Source: Bradyrhizobium liaoningense (GTDB lineage Bacteria > Pseudomonadota > Alphaproteobacteria > Rhizobiales > Xanthobacteraceae). Taken from it: a stretch of DNA of 64,000 nucleotides. The stretch lies in assembly GCF_018130955.1 (NCBI RefSeq), contig NZ_JAFCJM010000027.1, forward strand, positions 31,579 through 95,578, in the 5' to 3' direction. The position numbers were made by a program, and so were the translations under genes. The notes beneath the pieces are model-generated. The model saw only the letters and a program-made list of their open reading frames with translations. It did not search any database and was not told the DNA's origin. The first letter of the stretch is position 1. Every line of letters begins with the position of its first letter. Of this stretch, positions 42,888-51,957 are shown piece after piece.

Positions 42888-43769
42888 ATGACCGCGCCGC
42901 GCATCAGCACCATCCGCAAGATCGGCTTGACCTTGGGCGTCGCGCTGTCCCTCTCGAGCGTTGTGGGTTCGCCGAGCTATGCTTACAGCGCCCGGGCGCG
43001 ACAGATGTGCACAGGCGACGCTTTCCGTCTTTGCAGCTCGGAAATACCAAACATTTCGAGGATCATCGCGTGCATGCGAAGGAACAAGGCGAGTCTCAGC
43101 CCGGGATGCCGCGCCGTGATGGACGAGGAAGACGGCACGGCGGCCAGGGCGAAACCCGTTCATCCTGCGCCTGTCGAGCATAAACCGGCCGCCGCGGCGG
43201 CCGCCAAACCGCATGCACCGGTCGAGACAAAACCTGCTCAGGCTGCGCCCATCGAACAGAAGCCAGCCACCGCATCACCTGTCGTACCGCCTGTTGTGAC
43301 GGAGACGAAAGCTGTTCCGGCTCCGCCAGTCGAACCAAAGCCGGCCGCCGCGTCACCTGAGTCTGCTGCTGTGACCGAGGCAAAGCCCGCTCAGGCCGCA
43401 ACACCTGTCGAGCAAGCGCCGGCCGCCGCACTTTCAGTCGAGCAGCCTGCCATATCAGCGACGCAGCCCGTTCAGACTGCGCCCGCCGAGCAAAAGCCGG
43501 CCACACCGACCTATGTCGAGCGGCCCGCCGTGATCGTGACGAAGCCCGTTCAGGCAGTGCCTGTCGAACAAAGGCCGGCGATCGCAGCGCCGGTTCTAGC
43601 AAAGCCGGCGGATACAAAAGCTGCCTCCAGCGGCAAGCGCGAAAGACTGGCTCAGCGCAAACCAAGGCATCGCCAGATGATCGCTGAACGGCACTACCGT
43701 GACGACTACCGCGACATCGAACGGGCCATCGGCATCATGCTTCCATTGCTCATGCAACTTGCCTGGTAG
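42888..43769 (+). CDS. Secreted protein with Cys motif and Pro/Ala/Val repeats
   Basis: A 293-residue protein. A signal peptide (cleavage near VGSPSYA) is followed by a small four-cysteine motif, CTGDAFRLCSSEIPNISRII then ACMRRNKASLSPGC, of a type common in Bradyrhizobium. About five degenerate repeats of 22-26 residues follow (about 105-255), built on VEQKPA...V..PAV..TKPVQ. The basic C-terminus ends in a hydrophobic IMLPLLMQLAW. The repeats resemble periplasm-spanning Pro-rich linkers. Function unknown. Confidence 0.7.
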   Translation: MTAPRISTIRKIGLTLGVALSLSSVVGSPSYAYSARARQMCTGDAFRLCSSEIPNISRIIACMRRNKASLSPGCRAVMDEEDGTAARAKPVHPAPVEHKPAAAAAAKPHAPVETKPAQAAPIEQKPATASPVVPPVVTETKAVPAPPVEPKPAAASPESAAVTEAKPAQAATPVEQAPAAALSVEQPAISATQPVQTAPAEQKPATPTYVERPAVIVTKPVQAVPVEQRPAIAAPVLAKPADTKAASSGKRERLAQRKPRHRQMIAERHYRDDYRDIERAIGIMLPLLMQLAW

Positions 43770-43792
43770 ACAAGCGGCCGCCAGCCCGATTT

Positions 43793-44884
43793 TCACGGAC
43801 GGCCGCGCGCCTTGACCGCGTCGAACTCAGCCAGCGCGCGCTCGAACTTGATGTTGAAGAGCCACATCGCATCCATGATCTCGCGGAAGGCCGCCGACGT
43901 CCGCGCGCGATCGGCCTGTCCGAACGCGAATACGCTGTTGTTGCGCAGATATTTCATGATGGTCGGATCGGACACCCGGGTCTGAAGGAAATTGCCCGAC
44001 CTCAGCGCCGTCCGTGTCGGCGCCGGCACGATCTGGATCAGCTCAAATACCTTCATCTGGTCGATCGGGTCCGGCAGCATTTTTGCGATGGCCGGGATCT
44101 GCGCGAACAGATCGGCGTGCGCATTCATCAGGCCGTTTCTGACAGCAGTCCAGTGATTGTACCGCTGGTCGATGCCGGCGGCGCGCGCCTCTTCTTTTGC
44201 ATCGCGCGCGATGATTTGGGGATCAGCAGCCGCGATCTTCTCCTTGATCGCGGCCCAGCGCTTGCGGCCGTTGCGATCTTCTGACGGCCCGGTCTGATAG
44301 CTGCCCTTGTAGGAGTTCGAGCGCCCGTTGCCGACGTTCTGATTGCCGTTGGTTTCTGCAAAGAACATCCCGAGGCTGATCCGGCCCGCCGCTTCAGCGT
44401 CCTTCGCATCAAGGCCTTTCGCGCGCGCGATCGCGATGCCGAGATCGACGACGTCCTTGAATGGCGTCGGCGAGGCCTGCGCATAGGCGGGCGGGCGCTC
44501 CATGACGTCGAACAGCCTTCGGTACTCGTCGACCAGCGGCTCATTGTCGGCGTCGAAATAGGCCGGCGGGATCTCGAACTTGTTGGGCCGCCCGATCTTC
44601 GACGGCAGCGCGTCCGTGAGATCCTTGTAGGTGCTCATGACGCTAACGCGGGCGAGGTACAGCGCCTGCCCCGGCAGGTTCGGCAGCGGCTCCTTTGCGT
44701 CGATCTGGCGGCGGCGTTCGCCGAGGATCGATTTGAAGTCGCTCAATGCGCGGTTATAGGCATCGAGCGCCTCGGCCTGCCTCGCGGTGAGCGCTGCGGC
44801 AGGTGCTGCGTTGACGGACGTCACGCGCAGAAGCGCGCTGGCTAAAACCGCGATGACGACGGCGAGATGATGCGATGCAGCCAT
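43793..44884 (-). CDS. Secreted hypothetical protein
   Basis: A 363-residue protein with a signal peptide (AVVIAVLASALLRVTSVNA). The mature part is mostly helical and contains no cysteine. A central segment GRISLGMFFAETNGNQNVGN, followed by SNSYKGSYQTG, vaguely recalls lysozyme-like or transglycosylase-like secreted enzymes, with a glutamate in FAETNGNQN. I cannot assign a family. The ATG at 44884 is chosen because the upstream extension to 45427 overlaps the divergent DUF1330 gene. It converges with the Pro/Ala-repeat protein. Confidence 0.65.
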   Translation of the reverse strand: MAASHHLAVVIAVLASALLRVTSVNAAPAAALTARQAEALDAYNRALSDFKSILGERRRQIDAKEPLPNLPGQALYLARVSVMSTYKDLTDALPSKIGRPNKFEIPPAYFDADNEPLVDEYRRLFDVMERPPAYAQASPTPFKDVVDLGIAIARAKGLDAKDAEAAGRISLGMFFAETNGNQNVGNGRSNSYKGSYQTGPSEDRNGRKRWAAIKEKIAAADPQIIARDAKEEARAAGIDQRYNHWTAVRNGLMNAHADLFAQIPAIAKMLPDPIDQMKVFELIQIVPAPTRTALRSGNFLQTRVSDPTIMKYLRNNSVFAFGQADRARTSAAFREIMDAMWLFNIKFERALAEFDAVKARGRP

Positions 44885-44983
44885 GCGGCGCTCGGAACTC
44901 CCTGATTTGCGTGCTAGAGATCGTAGTCGCCGGCCGCGCAGCTTGGAAGCGACGCGTAGCGGCGAAGCAGGAATGGGGAAGAC

Positions 44984-45277
44984 ATGCCCAAGGCATATTG
45001 GGTCGCGACGTACCGCTCGATCAAGAATCCCGACGCGATGGCGGCGTATGCAAAACTGTCGCGACCGGCCATCGAGGCCGCCGGCGGCCGCGTGCTCGCC
45101 CGCGGCATACCTGCCGCGGCCTTTGAGCTCGGTCTGGTAGAACGCGTCGTCCTCATCGAATTCGACAGCGTGGAAAGCGCCAAAGCGGCCTATGCGAGCC
45201 CCGCCTATCAGGCAGCCCACGACCTTCTCGGCGATGGCGCCGAGCGCGACATCAGGATCGTCGAAGCGGCCGACTAG
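44984..45277 (+). CDS. DUF1330 family protein
   Basis: A 97-residue single-domain protein of the DUF1330 (dimeric alpha-beta barrel-like) family: KAYWVATYRSIKNPDAMAAY, AIEAAGGRVLARG, VVLIEFDSVESAKAAYASPA. The function of the family is not established. It lies 26 bases upstream of the BKACE gene on the same strand and is probably co-transcribed with it. Confidence 0.9.
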   Translation: MPKAYWVATYRSIKNPDAMAAYAKLSRPAIEAAGGRVLARGIPAAAFELGLVERVVLIEFDSVESAKAAYASPAYQAAHDLLGDGAERDIRIVEAAD

Positions 45278-45303
45278 ACACGTCAATCGCCGGAGGTCTC
45301 GCC

Positions 45304-46173
45304 ATGCGAAAAGTCTGGATCGAGGCGGCATTGAACGGGCCGTGGAGCCGGGCCTACCAGCCCGGCATTCCCGACACGATCGAGGCCATCGTCGCCGAAG
45401 GCATCGCCTGCGCCCGCGCCGGGGCAACCATCATCCACACCCACGCCTATGACGGCGGCGGGCCGCAGACGTTCGACTGGCAGGTCTATGCGCGCATCAT
45501 CGAGGGCATTCGTGCAGCGGTCGACGTTCCCGTCTACCCGTCCATCCCCGGCCTCGATGCGCGCGGCAATGTCGCGGACGCCGCAGCCACGCGGTTCGCT
45601 CATATCGAGGCTCTCGCCGAACGCGGCCTGCTCGAATTCGCTGTCGTCGATCCCGGCAGCGTCAATTTTACGCTGACCGCGACCACGGCGCAGGCGAAAC
45701 CCGCGGACACCTATCTCAATCCGGAAGCCCATATCCGGCACGGGCTTGGCGTTGCCGTACGTCACGGCATCCACCCCGCTTTCGCCATCTACGAGCCGGG
45801 CTTCATCCGCGCTGGCGCGGCGCTGGCGCGCGCGAGCGGCGTGAAGACGCCGATCTACCGCTTCATGTTCTCGCAGCAATTCGCGTTCTGCTTTCCGCCG
45901 AAGCCTTATGGATTGGCGGCGCTTGTGACGTTGATGGAGGAGGAGGCGAGCGGTGCGCCGTGGATGACCTCGGGGCTCGGCGTCGACATCACGCCGCTGA
46001 TATCAGACACGGCGGCCCGCGGCGGCCATATCCGCGTCGGGCTGGAGGACGCGCTGCTGGGCTCGACGGCGACCAATCTCCGCCTCGTCGAGGACGCCGT
46101 GCGCCTGGTGCGCGCGGAGGGCGCGGAACCGGCGACCGCGGCCGACATGCGGCGGGAGCTGGCTGGAACGTAA
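45304..46173 (+). CDS. BKACE family beta-keto acid cleavage enzyme
   Basis: A 289-residue TIM-barrel enzyme of the family named after 3-keto-5-aminohexanoate cleavage. It joins a beta-keto acid with acetyl-CoA to give acetoacetate and a CoA ester. The zinc site motif IIHTHAYD has H45 and H47. FAIYEPGFIRAGAAL and GLEDALLGSTATNLRLVEDA are also characteristic. The substrate specificity is one of many in this family and cannot be read from sequence. It follows DUF1330 and precedes ygiQ. Confidence 0.9.
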   Translation: MRKVWIEAALNGPWSRAYQPGIPDTIEAIVAEGIACARAGATIIHTHAYDGGGPQTFDWQVYARIIEGIRAAVDVPVYPSIPGLDARGNVADAAATRFAHIEALAERGLLEFAVVDPGSVNFTLTATTAQAKPADTYLNPEAHIRHGLGVAVRHGIHPAFAIYEPGFIRAGAALARASGVKTPIYRFMFSQQFAFCFPPKPYGLAALVTLMEEEASGAPWMTSGLGVDITPLISDTAARGGHIRVGLEDALLGSTATNLRLVEDAVRLVRAEGAEPATAADMRRELAGT

Positions 46174-46256
46174 GAATACGGCCGGCAGGCGCGGAACCGG
46201 CGCCGGAGCCATGCCGTCGATTGAATTCGCGGCCCAAGAGTCCTATGCGTGGGCGC

Positions 46257-48287
46257 ATGGACATGCTTTCCGCCACCGCAAAACCCCTGGCCTCCTGGCC
46301 GCGCAACCGGGCACACCCCGGCAAGCCGGCGCCGTTCCTCCCGATGAGCCGCGCCGAGATGAATGCACTCGGCTGGGATACCTGCGACATCGTGCTGGTG
46401 ACGGGCGATGCCTATGTCGATCATCCGAGCTTTGGCATGGCGATCATCGGCCGCCTTCTGGAGGCGCAGGGATTCCGGGTCGGCATCATCGCGCAGCCGG
46501 ACTGGCACTCGGCCGAGCCGTTTAGGGCGTTGGGCAAGCCAAAGGTGTTCTTCGGCGTCACCGGCGGCAACATGGACTCGATGGTCAACCGCTACACAGC
46601 GGACCGCCGGCTGCGCCATGACGACGCCTATACGGCGGGCGGCGAAGGCGGTAAGCGGCCGGACCGCTGCACCATCGTCTACGCCCAGCGCTGCCGCGAG
46701 GCGTTCAAGGATGTGCCGATCGTGCTCGGCGGCATCGAGGCCTCGCTCCGCCGCATCGCGCATTTCGACTATTGGTCCGACAAGGTGCGCCGCTCGATCC
46801 TCGCCGACGCCAAGGCGGACTTGCTGCTCTACGGCAATGCCGAACGCGCCGTCGTCGAAGTGGCGCATCGGCTGGCTGCCGGCGAAGCGCCGCGTAGCCT
46901 CGACGACATCAGGGGCGTCGCGCTGTTCCGCCGCACGCCGGAGGACTACACCGAGCTGCATGCCGACGATCTCGACTCCGCCGACGAGGGCGCGGCGCGC
47001 CAGCGCGGCAACACCGTGATCCGCCTGCCGGCGCTGGAACAGGTCGAGCAGGACAAGGAAGCCTATGCGCGTGCCTCGCGCGTGCTGCACCGGGAGAGCA
47101 ATCCCGGCAATGCGCGGCCGCTGGTGCAGCGCCACGGCGACCGCGATCTCTGGCTCAACCCGCCGCCGATCCCGCTCACCACGGAGGAGATGGATTCGGT
47201 CTACGACCTGCCCTACGCCCGCGCGCCGCATCCGTCCTATGGCGATGCGCGAATCCCGGCCTGGGAGATGATCAAGTTCTCGGTGACCATCATGCGCGGC
47301 TGCTTTGGCGGCTGCACCTTCTGCTCAATCACCGAGCATGAGGGCCGCATCATCCAGAACCGCTCCGAGGGTTCGATCCTGCGCGAGATCGAGCGCATCA
47401 GAGACAAGACGCCGGGCTTCACCGGGGTGATCTCAGACATCGGCGGCCCCACCGCCAACATGTACCGGATGGCGTGCAAGGATCCGAAGGTCGAGGCCGC
47501 CTGCCGCCGGCCGTCCTGCGTCTTCCCGGAAATCTGCCCGAACCTCAACACCTCGCATGACGATCTCATCCGCCTCTATCGCAAGGTGCGCGAGACCAAG
47601 GGCATCAAGAAGGTGATGGTCGCCTCCGGCGTACGCTACGACCTCGCGGTCGAGAGCCCCGAATACATCAAGGAGCTCGTCACCCATCACGTCGGCGGCT
47701 ACCTGAAGATCGCGCCTGAACATACCGAGCGCGGTCCGCTCGACAAGATGATGAAGCCGGGCATCGGCGCCTATAACCGCTTCAAGCAGATGTTCGATGC
47801 CGCCGCCGAGCAGGCCGGCAAGAAGTATTACCTCATCCCCTATTTCATCGCGGCGCATCCGGGCACGACCGACGAGGACATGATGAACCTCGCGCTGTGG
47901 CTGAAGAAGAACCGCTACCGCGCGGATCAAGTGCAGACCTTCCTGCCCTCGCCGATGGCGACCGCAACCGCGATGTACCACACCGGCGTCAATCCCTTAC
48001 GCGGCGTGCGGCGCGGCGGCAGCGACAAGGTCGAGGCGATCAAGGGCCTGCGGCAGCGCCGCCTGCACAAGGCCTTTTTGCGCTACCACGACCCCGACAA
48101 CTGGCCGGTGCTGCGCGAGGCCTTGATCCAGATGGGCCGCCGCGACCTGATCGGCCCGCGCCCGGAGCAGCTCGTGCCCGCGCACCAGCCGCCCGGCACC
48201 GGCAAGGCCGCCGGCACGAAGCGCCCCTTACGCCCCGGCGGCAAGACGCAACGGTTTACGACCAAGGGCCTGCGGGTGATGAAGTGA
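46257..48287 (+). CDS. YgiQ family radical SAM protein
   Basis: A 676-residue radical S-adenosylmethionine protein of the UPF0313/YgiQ family. The N-terminal DUF-like domain begins PMSRAEMNALGWDTCDIVLVTG. The [4Fe-4S] motif is CFGGCTFCSI (C-x3-C-x2-C), followed by EHEGRIIQNRS. Downstream are GGYLKIAPEHTERG and the C-terminal TFLPSPMATATAMYHTG. The reaction is unknown. I took the ATG at 46257 (MDMLSATAKPLASWPRN); an ATG at 46245 is also possible. A hairpin terminator overlaps the region after the stop. Confidence 0.95.
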   Translation: MDMLSATAKPLASWPRNRAHPGKPAPFLPMSRAEMNALGWDTCDIVLVTGDAYVDHPSFGMAIIGRLLEAQGFRVGIIAQPDWHSAEPFRALGKPKVFFGVTGGNMDSMVNRYTADRRLRHDDAYTAGGEGGKRPDRCTIVYAQRCREAFKDVPIVLGGIEASLRRIAHFDYWSDKVRRSILADAKADLLLYGNAERAVVEVAHRLAAGEAPRSLDDIRGVALFRRTPEDYTELHADDLDSADEGAARQRGNTVIRLPALEQVEQDKEAYARASRVLHRESNPGNARPLVQRHGDRDLWLNPPPIPLTTEEMDSVYDLPYARAPHPSYGDARIPAWEMIKFSVTIMRGCFGGCTFCSITEHEGRIIQNRSEGSILREIERIRDKTPGFTGVISDIGGPTANMYRMACKDPKVEAACRRPSCVFPEICPNLNTSHDDLIRLYRKVRETKGIKKVMVASGVRYDLAVESPEYIKELVTHHVGGYLKIAPEHTERGPLDKMMKPGIGAYNRFKQMFDAAAEQAGKKYYLIPYFIAAHPGTTDEDMMNLALWLKKNRYRADQVQTFLPSPMATATAMYHTGVNPLRGVRRGGSDKVEAIKGLRQRRLHKAFLRYHDPDNWPVLREALIQMGRRDLIGPRPEQLVPAHQPPGTGKAAGTKRPLRPGGKTQRFTTKGLRVMK

Positions 48288-48288
48288 C

Positions 48289-48310
48289 GGGCTGAAATCG
48301 GGTTCAGCCC
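48289..48310 (+). terminator. Hairpin after ygiQ
   Basis: GGGCTGAA-N6-TTCAGCCC gives an 8-bp stem starting two bases after the ygiQ stop, followed by GAGCCTTTC. The T-run is weak. Confidence 0.55.
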
Positions 48311-48338
48311 GAGCCTTTCGCAACCCGCTCGACCAAAA

Positions 48339-48445
48339 GTGTCGAAAACAACCCCATGCAAAGTAGCCGGCGGTCGCAGGCGCGGTGCCTTGTGGATTTG
48401 ACGAAGTTATTGATGCGGCGGGTAAATCAGAAACACCGGCGCAAT
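48339..48445. repeat. Probable degenerate Bradyrhizobium intergenic repeat
   Basis: TGTCGAAAACAACCCCATGC followed about 90 bases later by GGCGGGTAAATCAG resembles a dispersed element I recall from Bradyrhizobium genomes. There is no second copy in the window. The rest of the 250-base gap holds no supported gene. Confidence 0.35.
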
Positions 48446-48537
48446 CCCTGCGATTTCGACGATCCCGCAGCCCGCAAGTCTTCCGCCTCGCCCAAATGTC
48501 AGAAGACTAACCCCTCCCGATCATCCATAGATGCCCC

Positions 48538-49560
48538 ATGAAAAAGCTCGGATTCCTCTCGTTCGGGCACTGGACGCCCTCGCCGCAATCGCAGACCCGC
48601 TCGGCCGCGGACACGCTGCTGCAATCGATCGAGCTTGCCGTTGCGGCGGAAGAGCTCGGCGCTGACGGCGCCTATTTCCGCGTCCATCATTTTGCGCGCC
48701 AGCTCGCCTCGCCCTTTCCGTTGCTCGCCGCCGTCGGCGCAAAAACCAGCCGCATCGAGATCGGCACCGCCGTGATCGACATGCGCTACGAGAACCCGCT
48801 CTACATGGCGGAGGACGCGGGCAGCGCCGATCTGATCGCCGGCGGACGGCTGCAGCTCGGCATCAGCCGCGGCTCGCCCGAGCAGGTGATCGACGGCTGG
48901 CGCTATTTTGGCTACCGCCCTGCCGAGGGCCAGACCGACGCCGACATGGGCCGGCGTCACGCCGAAGTCTTCCTGGACATTTTGCGCGGCGAGGGTTTTG
49001 CAGAACCCAATCCGACGCCGATGTTTCCGAACCCGCCGGGGCGGCTGCGGCTCGAGCCGCATTCCGAAGGCCTGCGCGAACGAATCTGGTGGGGCACCGG
49101 CTCGAATGCGACCGCGGTCTGGGCAGCCAAGCTCGGCATGAACCTGCAGAGCTCGACGCTCAAGAACGATGAGACGGGCGAAGCGTTTCATGTGCAGCAG
49201 GCAGCCCAGATCCGTAGCTATCGCGCCGCGTGGAAGGAAGCCGGCCACACCCGCACGCCGCGCGTCTCCGTCAGCCGCAGCATCTTTGCGCTGATCGACG
49301 ATCGCGACCGCGCCTATTTTGGCCGCGGCGGTGAAGAGGAAGACCAGATCGGCTTCATCGACCCGCGCACCCGCGCGATTTTTGGCCGCTCCTATGCGGC
49401 GGAGCCTGATGTGCTGATCGAGCAACTACGGCAAGACGAGGCCATCGCGGAGGCCGACACGCTTTTGCTGACCGTGCCCAACCAGTTGGGTGTCGCCTAC
49501 TGCGCGCATGCGATCGAAGCGATCTTGACCCACGTCGCGCCGGCACTTGGGTGGCGCTAA
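48538..49560 (+). CDS. LLM class flavin-dependent oxidoreductase
   Basis: A 340-residue luciferase-like monooxygenase/reductase using FMN or F420. Patterns: ELGADGAYFRVHHFARQLASP near 38-58, TSRIEIGTAVIDMRYENPLYMAEDAGSAD near 72, GGRLQLGISRGSP near 102, and WWGTGSNATAVWAAKLGMNL near 184. The substrate cannot be inferred. It stands alone, with 250 bases of repeat-rich DNA upstream. Confidence 0.92.
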   Translation: MKKLGFLSFGHWTPSPQSQTRSAADTLLQSIELAVAAEELGADGAYFRVHHFARQLASPFPLLAAVGAKTSRIEIGTAVIDMRYENPLYMAEDAGSADLIAGGRLQLGISRGSPEQVIDGWRYFGYRPAEGQTDADMGRRHAEVFLDILRGEGFAEPNPTPMFPNPPGRLRLEPHSEGLRERIWWGTGSNATAVWAAKLGMNLQSSTLKNDETGEAFHVQQAAQIRSYRAAWKEAGHTRTPRVSVSRSIFALIDDRDRAYFGRGGEEEDQIGFIDPRTRAIFGRSYAAEPDVLIEQLRQDEAIAEADTLLLTVPNQLGVAYCAHAIEAILTHVAPALGWR

Positions 49561-49657
49561 CACCAACCTGCCCTCCACGACCTGAGGTCGATGTTGACTT
49601 CAGCCACTACCCTGACAATGATGCCGCGGGGACAATTGGAATGATCTTGGGGCGAGA

Positions 49658-50119
49658 ATGCGAAGGTGTCTGGGGATTTTTGCCGTGGCTACGTTGCTCG
49701 CGGGGTGTGCATCGGGGCCGATGGGCGGCCAAGCTCTCACTGATAACGTCAAGTCTGGTGCTGCAAGGCTGGTGGTTTACCGCAGCTCGGCCTTGGGATT
49801 TGCGATCCAGCCCAGCTATGCCGTCGATGGACGCGTGATTGGCGGCAGTCAAGCGGCGGGGTTCATCGCGTGCGAGCTGCCTCCGGGCCGCCACGACGTC
49901 GCCGTCAACAATTTGCCGCTGAGCAGCAATCTGTTCGGGCAAGGGAGCGAGAAGGTGAGCGTCGATCTGCGCGCCGGCAGCACCACCTACCTCTCCGCCC
50001 AGCCGCAGATGGGAATCGTGACTCCTGGCGCAATCACACTCATCCAGGTCACGGAAAGCCAGGGCCGCGCGGACGTCGCCGGTTTGCATCAGAGCAACGG
50101 CTCCTGCGGCAAGGCATGA
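49658..50119 (+). CDS. DUF2846-like lipoprotein
   Basis: A 153-residue lipoprotein. The lipobox LLAGC puts the lipidated cysteine at 17 (MRRCLGIFAVATLLAGC). The mature domain has ARLVVYRSSALGFAIQPSYA, VDGRVIGG, ELPPGRHDVAV and STTYLSAQPQMG, the beta-sandwich pattern of DUF2846 proteins. Function unknown. It lies 22 bases upstream of an M48 protease gene, suggesting shared envelope function. Confidence 0.8.
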   Translation: MRRCLGIFAVATLLAGCASGPMGGQALTDNVKSGAARLVVYRSSALGFAIQPSYAVDGRVIGGSQAAGFIACELPPGRHDVAVNNLPLSSNLFGQGSEKVSVDLRAGSTTYLSAQPQMGIVTPGAITLIQVTESQGRADVAGLHQSNGSCGKA

Positions 50120-50141
50120 TCGCTCCGCTGTCAAAGCGCAG

Positions 50142-51218
50142 ATGAATCGCCTTGTCCTGAAAATCATCCTGCGTCTTGGTCGCTACGCGGTTCTTCCGGT
50201 CGTGGCGATAGCCTGCGCGATCCTGGCCATTTGGTTGATGGCCATGGATCGCTACACGATCACAGCGCTGGTCACGGCCCCCCTTGTGTTCTCCGTATTC
50301 ACGGCCGCGATGGCGATCGCATTCGGCCTGCTGCTCCTGCCTTCGCGAAAGCATCGGAGCTTCGAGGCAAACGAGGAGACCGCTCCCGGCCTCTGGGCGA
50401 TGTGGAAGGAGCTTGATCCCACCTTTGTCCGGTCGAGCCGCACCCTGCTGATCAACACCGATTTCAATGCTTCGATCGGGGAGGTGAACCGATACGCCGG
50501 GCTGTTCAGGCGGCACGTCACGATGACCGTTGGCCTGCCATTGTTGATCATTCTGGATGAGCGCGCGGTTCGCGCTGTCATCGCCCATGAGGTGGCACAT
50601 GCCCGGCTTCGGCATACCTCGGGAGGGAGCAACCTGGCGGATTTCATCGCGGCTTCGGAGAATGTCCTGTTCTACGCCGATCCGGACCGAACCATCACGG
50701 GGCGCATTGCCAGGGCCTTCCTCCATTCCCTGCTCGAATGGCTCGAGAAGGAATATCGCGCGTTGTCACGCGAGAACGAGCTTGGCGCCGATCTCGGCGC
50801 AGCCGAGCAGGTTGGACGCACTGAGGCTGCGCGCGCCCTGGTGCTGACGGAGGCCTGCGGAACGCGTCTCACCGATCTCGTGTTCGCCCCGTTGGAGAAG
50901 GAAATGCTGGGCGCGATCAATGCGCCGCGTCCGCCTTTTGCGCGGATACTCGACCAGCTTGGAGATATCCGGGCGCCTGGGCCGATGGCCGCTGCCGCCG
51001 TTGCCGGCCTCAGTCGCGAGCACGACCCCGATTCGACGCATCCCCCTTTTGGCGAACGGCTCGGCAACCTCGGCTACACCGAGATTCCTGACATCGACGA
51101 GGTCCGGACCTCCGCCGTCGACCAGCTTCTTTCACCAGACGCAGCCAGGGATCTTACCGCACGTTTCGACGAGGAATGGCGAAAGAAGGCGCAAGCATGG
51201 GTCAGCGTCGGCGTGTAA
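50142..51218 (+). CDS. M48 family metallopeptidase, membrane-anchored
   Basis: A 358-residue zinc protease. Two N-terminal spans (about 15-34 and 42-66) precede the catalytic domain with HEVAH (H149, E150, H153) and a probable third ligand in RENELGADLGAAE near 210. A membrane quality-control role like HtpX is plausible. DSTHPPFGERLGNLGY near the C-terminus is typical of M48 relatives. It is probably co-transcribed with the preceding lipoprotein. Confidence 0.88.
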   Translation: MNRLVLKIILRLGRYAVLPVVAIACAILAIWLMAMDRYTITALVTAPLVFSVFTAAMAIAFGLLLLPSRKHRSFEANEETAPGLWAMWKELDPTFVRSSRTLLINTDFNASIGEVNRYAGLFRRHVTMTVGLPLLIILDERAVRAVIAHEVAHARLRHTSGGSNLADFIAASENVLFYADPDRTITGRIARAFLHSLLEWLEKEYRALSRENELGADLGAAEQVGRTEAARALVLTEACGTRLTDLVFAPLEKEMLGAINAPRPPFARILDQLGDIRAPGPMAAAAVAGLSREHDPDSTHPPFGERLGNLGYTEIPDIDEVRTSAVDQLLSPDAARDLTARFDEEWRKKAQAWVSVGV

Positions 51219-51356
51219 GCTCTGAGGAGGCCCGGCGAGCGTAGGAGCTGCCGGAGCTGGCGTAACCGGATCGCATCGGAAACGCTGGGTTTCGGGATCT
51301 GCCAGTAGCGCTGACCGGGGTACTCGCTACATGGAGTGAAGAAACGGAGCAGCAGC

Positions 51357-51851
51357 ATGTCGCAAAATCCAGCCGTCATCGCCGGAACACGGATCGGCCA
51401 CGTTCATTTGAAGGTCGCCGATCTCGATCGCGCGCTCGGCTTCTATTGCGGTGTGCTCGGTTTTGAGCTGATGCAGCGCATGGGCTCGGGCGCGGCCTTC
51501 ATCTCGGCCGGCGGTTATCATCACCACATCGGGCTCAACACCTGGGAGAGCAAGGGCGGCTCGCCGCCTCCGCCGGGCACGACGGGGCTCTACCACACCG
51601 CGATCCTCTATCCGACGCGGCCGGCGCTGGCGGACGCCCTGCATCGCGTGCTCACGGCCGGCATCGTGCTGGACGGCGCGAGCGATCATGGCGTGTCCGA
51701 GGCGCTGTATTTGCGCGATCCCGACCAGAACGGAGTCGAGCTCTATTGGGACAAGCCCAGGGAGCAATGGCCATTCACGCCGGACGGCAAGCTTGCGATG
51801 TTCACCAAGCGGCTGGATCTCCAGGATTTGCTGAAGCAAAGGGAGGCCTGA
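51357..51851 (+). CDS. VOC family protein (extradiol dioxygenase-like)
   Basis: A 164-residue protein with two beta-alpha-beta-beta-beta modules. The first begins IGHVHLKVADLDRALGFYCGVLGF with a metal histidine. GYHHHIGLNTW and GLYHTAILYP follow, and ALYLRDPDQNGVELYWD near 128-144 supplies the glutamate ligand. These fit a CatE-like 2,3-dioxygenase or related glyoxalase-fold enzyme; the substrate is unknown. The ATG at 51357 is used with GGAGC upstream. It is followed by a repeat and a convergent MFS gene. Confidence 0.88.
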   Translation: MSQNPAVIAGTRIGHVHLKVADLDRALGFYCGVLGFELMQRMGSGAAFISAGGYHHHIGLNTWESKGGSPPPPGTTGLYHTAILYPTRPALADALHRVLTAGIVLDGASDHGVSEALYLRDPDQNGVELYWDKPREQWPFTPDGKLAMFTKRLDLQDLLKQREA

Positions 51852-51862
51852 GCGCCGGAGCC

Positions 51863-51957
51863 GTAGAGTGGGCAAAGCGAAGCGTGCCCACCATGTCCAG
51901 CAATACCATTGAGAGTTAAGCGGTGGCCACGGCGCTTCGCGCCTTTGCCCACCCTAC
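51863..51957. repeat. Palindromic GTAG(A/G)GTGGGCAAA element
   Basis: The left arm at 51863-51892 begins GTAGAGTGGGCAAAGCGAAG. The right arm at 51922-51957 is its degenerate reverse complement, ending TTTGCCCACCCTAC. It lies between convergent genes, and its last bases form the TAG stop of the MFS gene on the minus strand. Confidence 0.8.
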
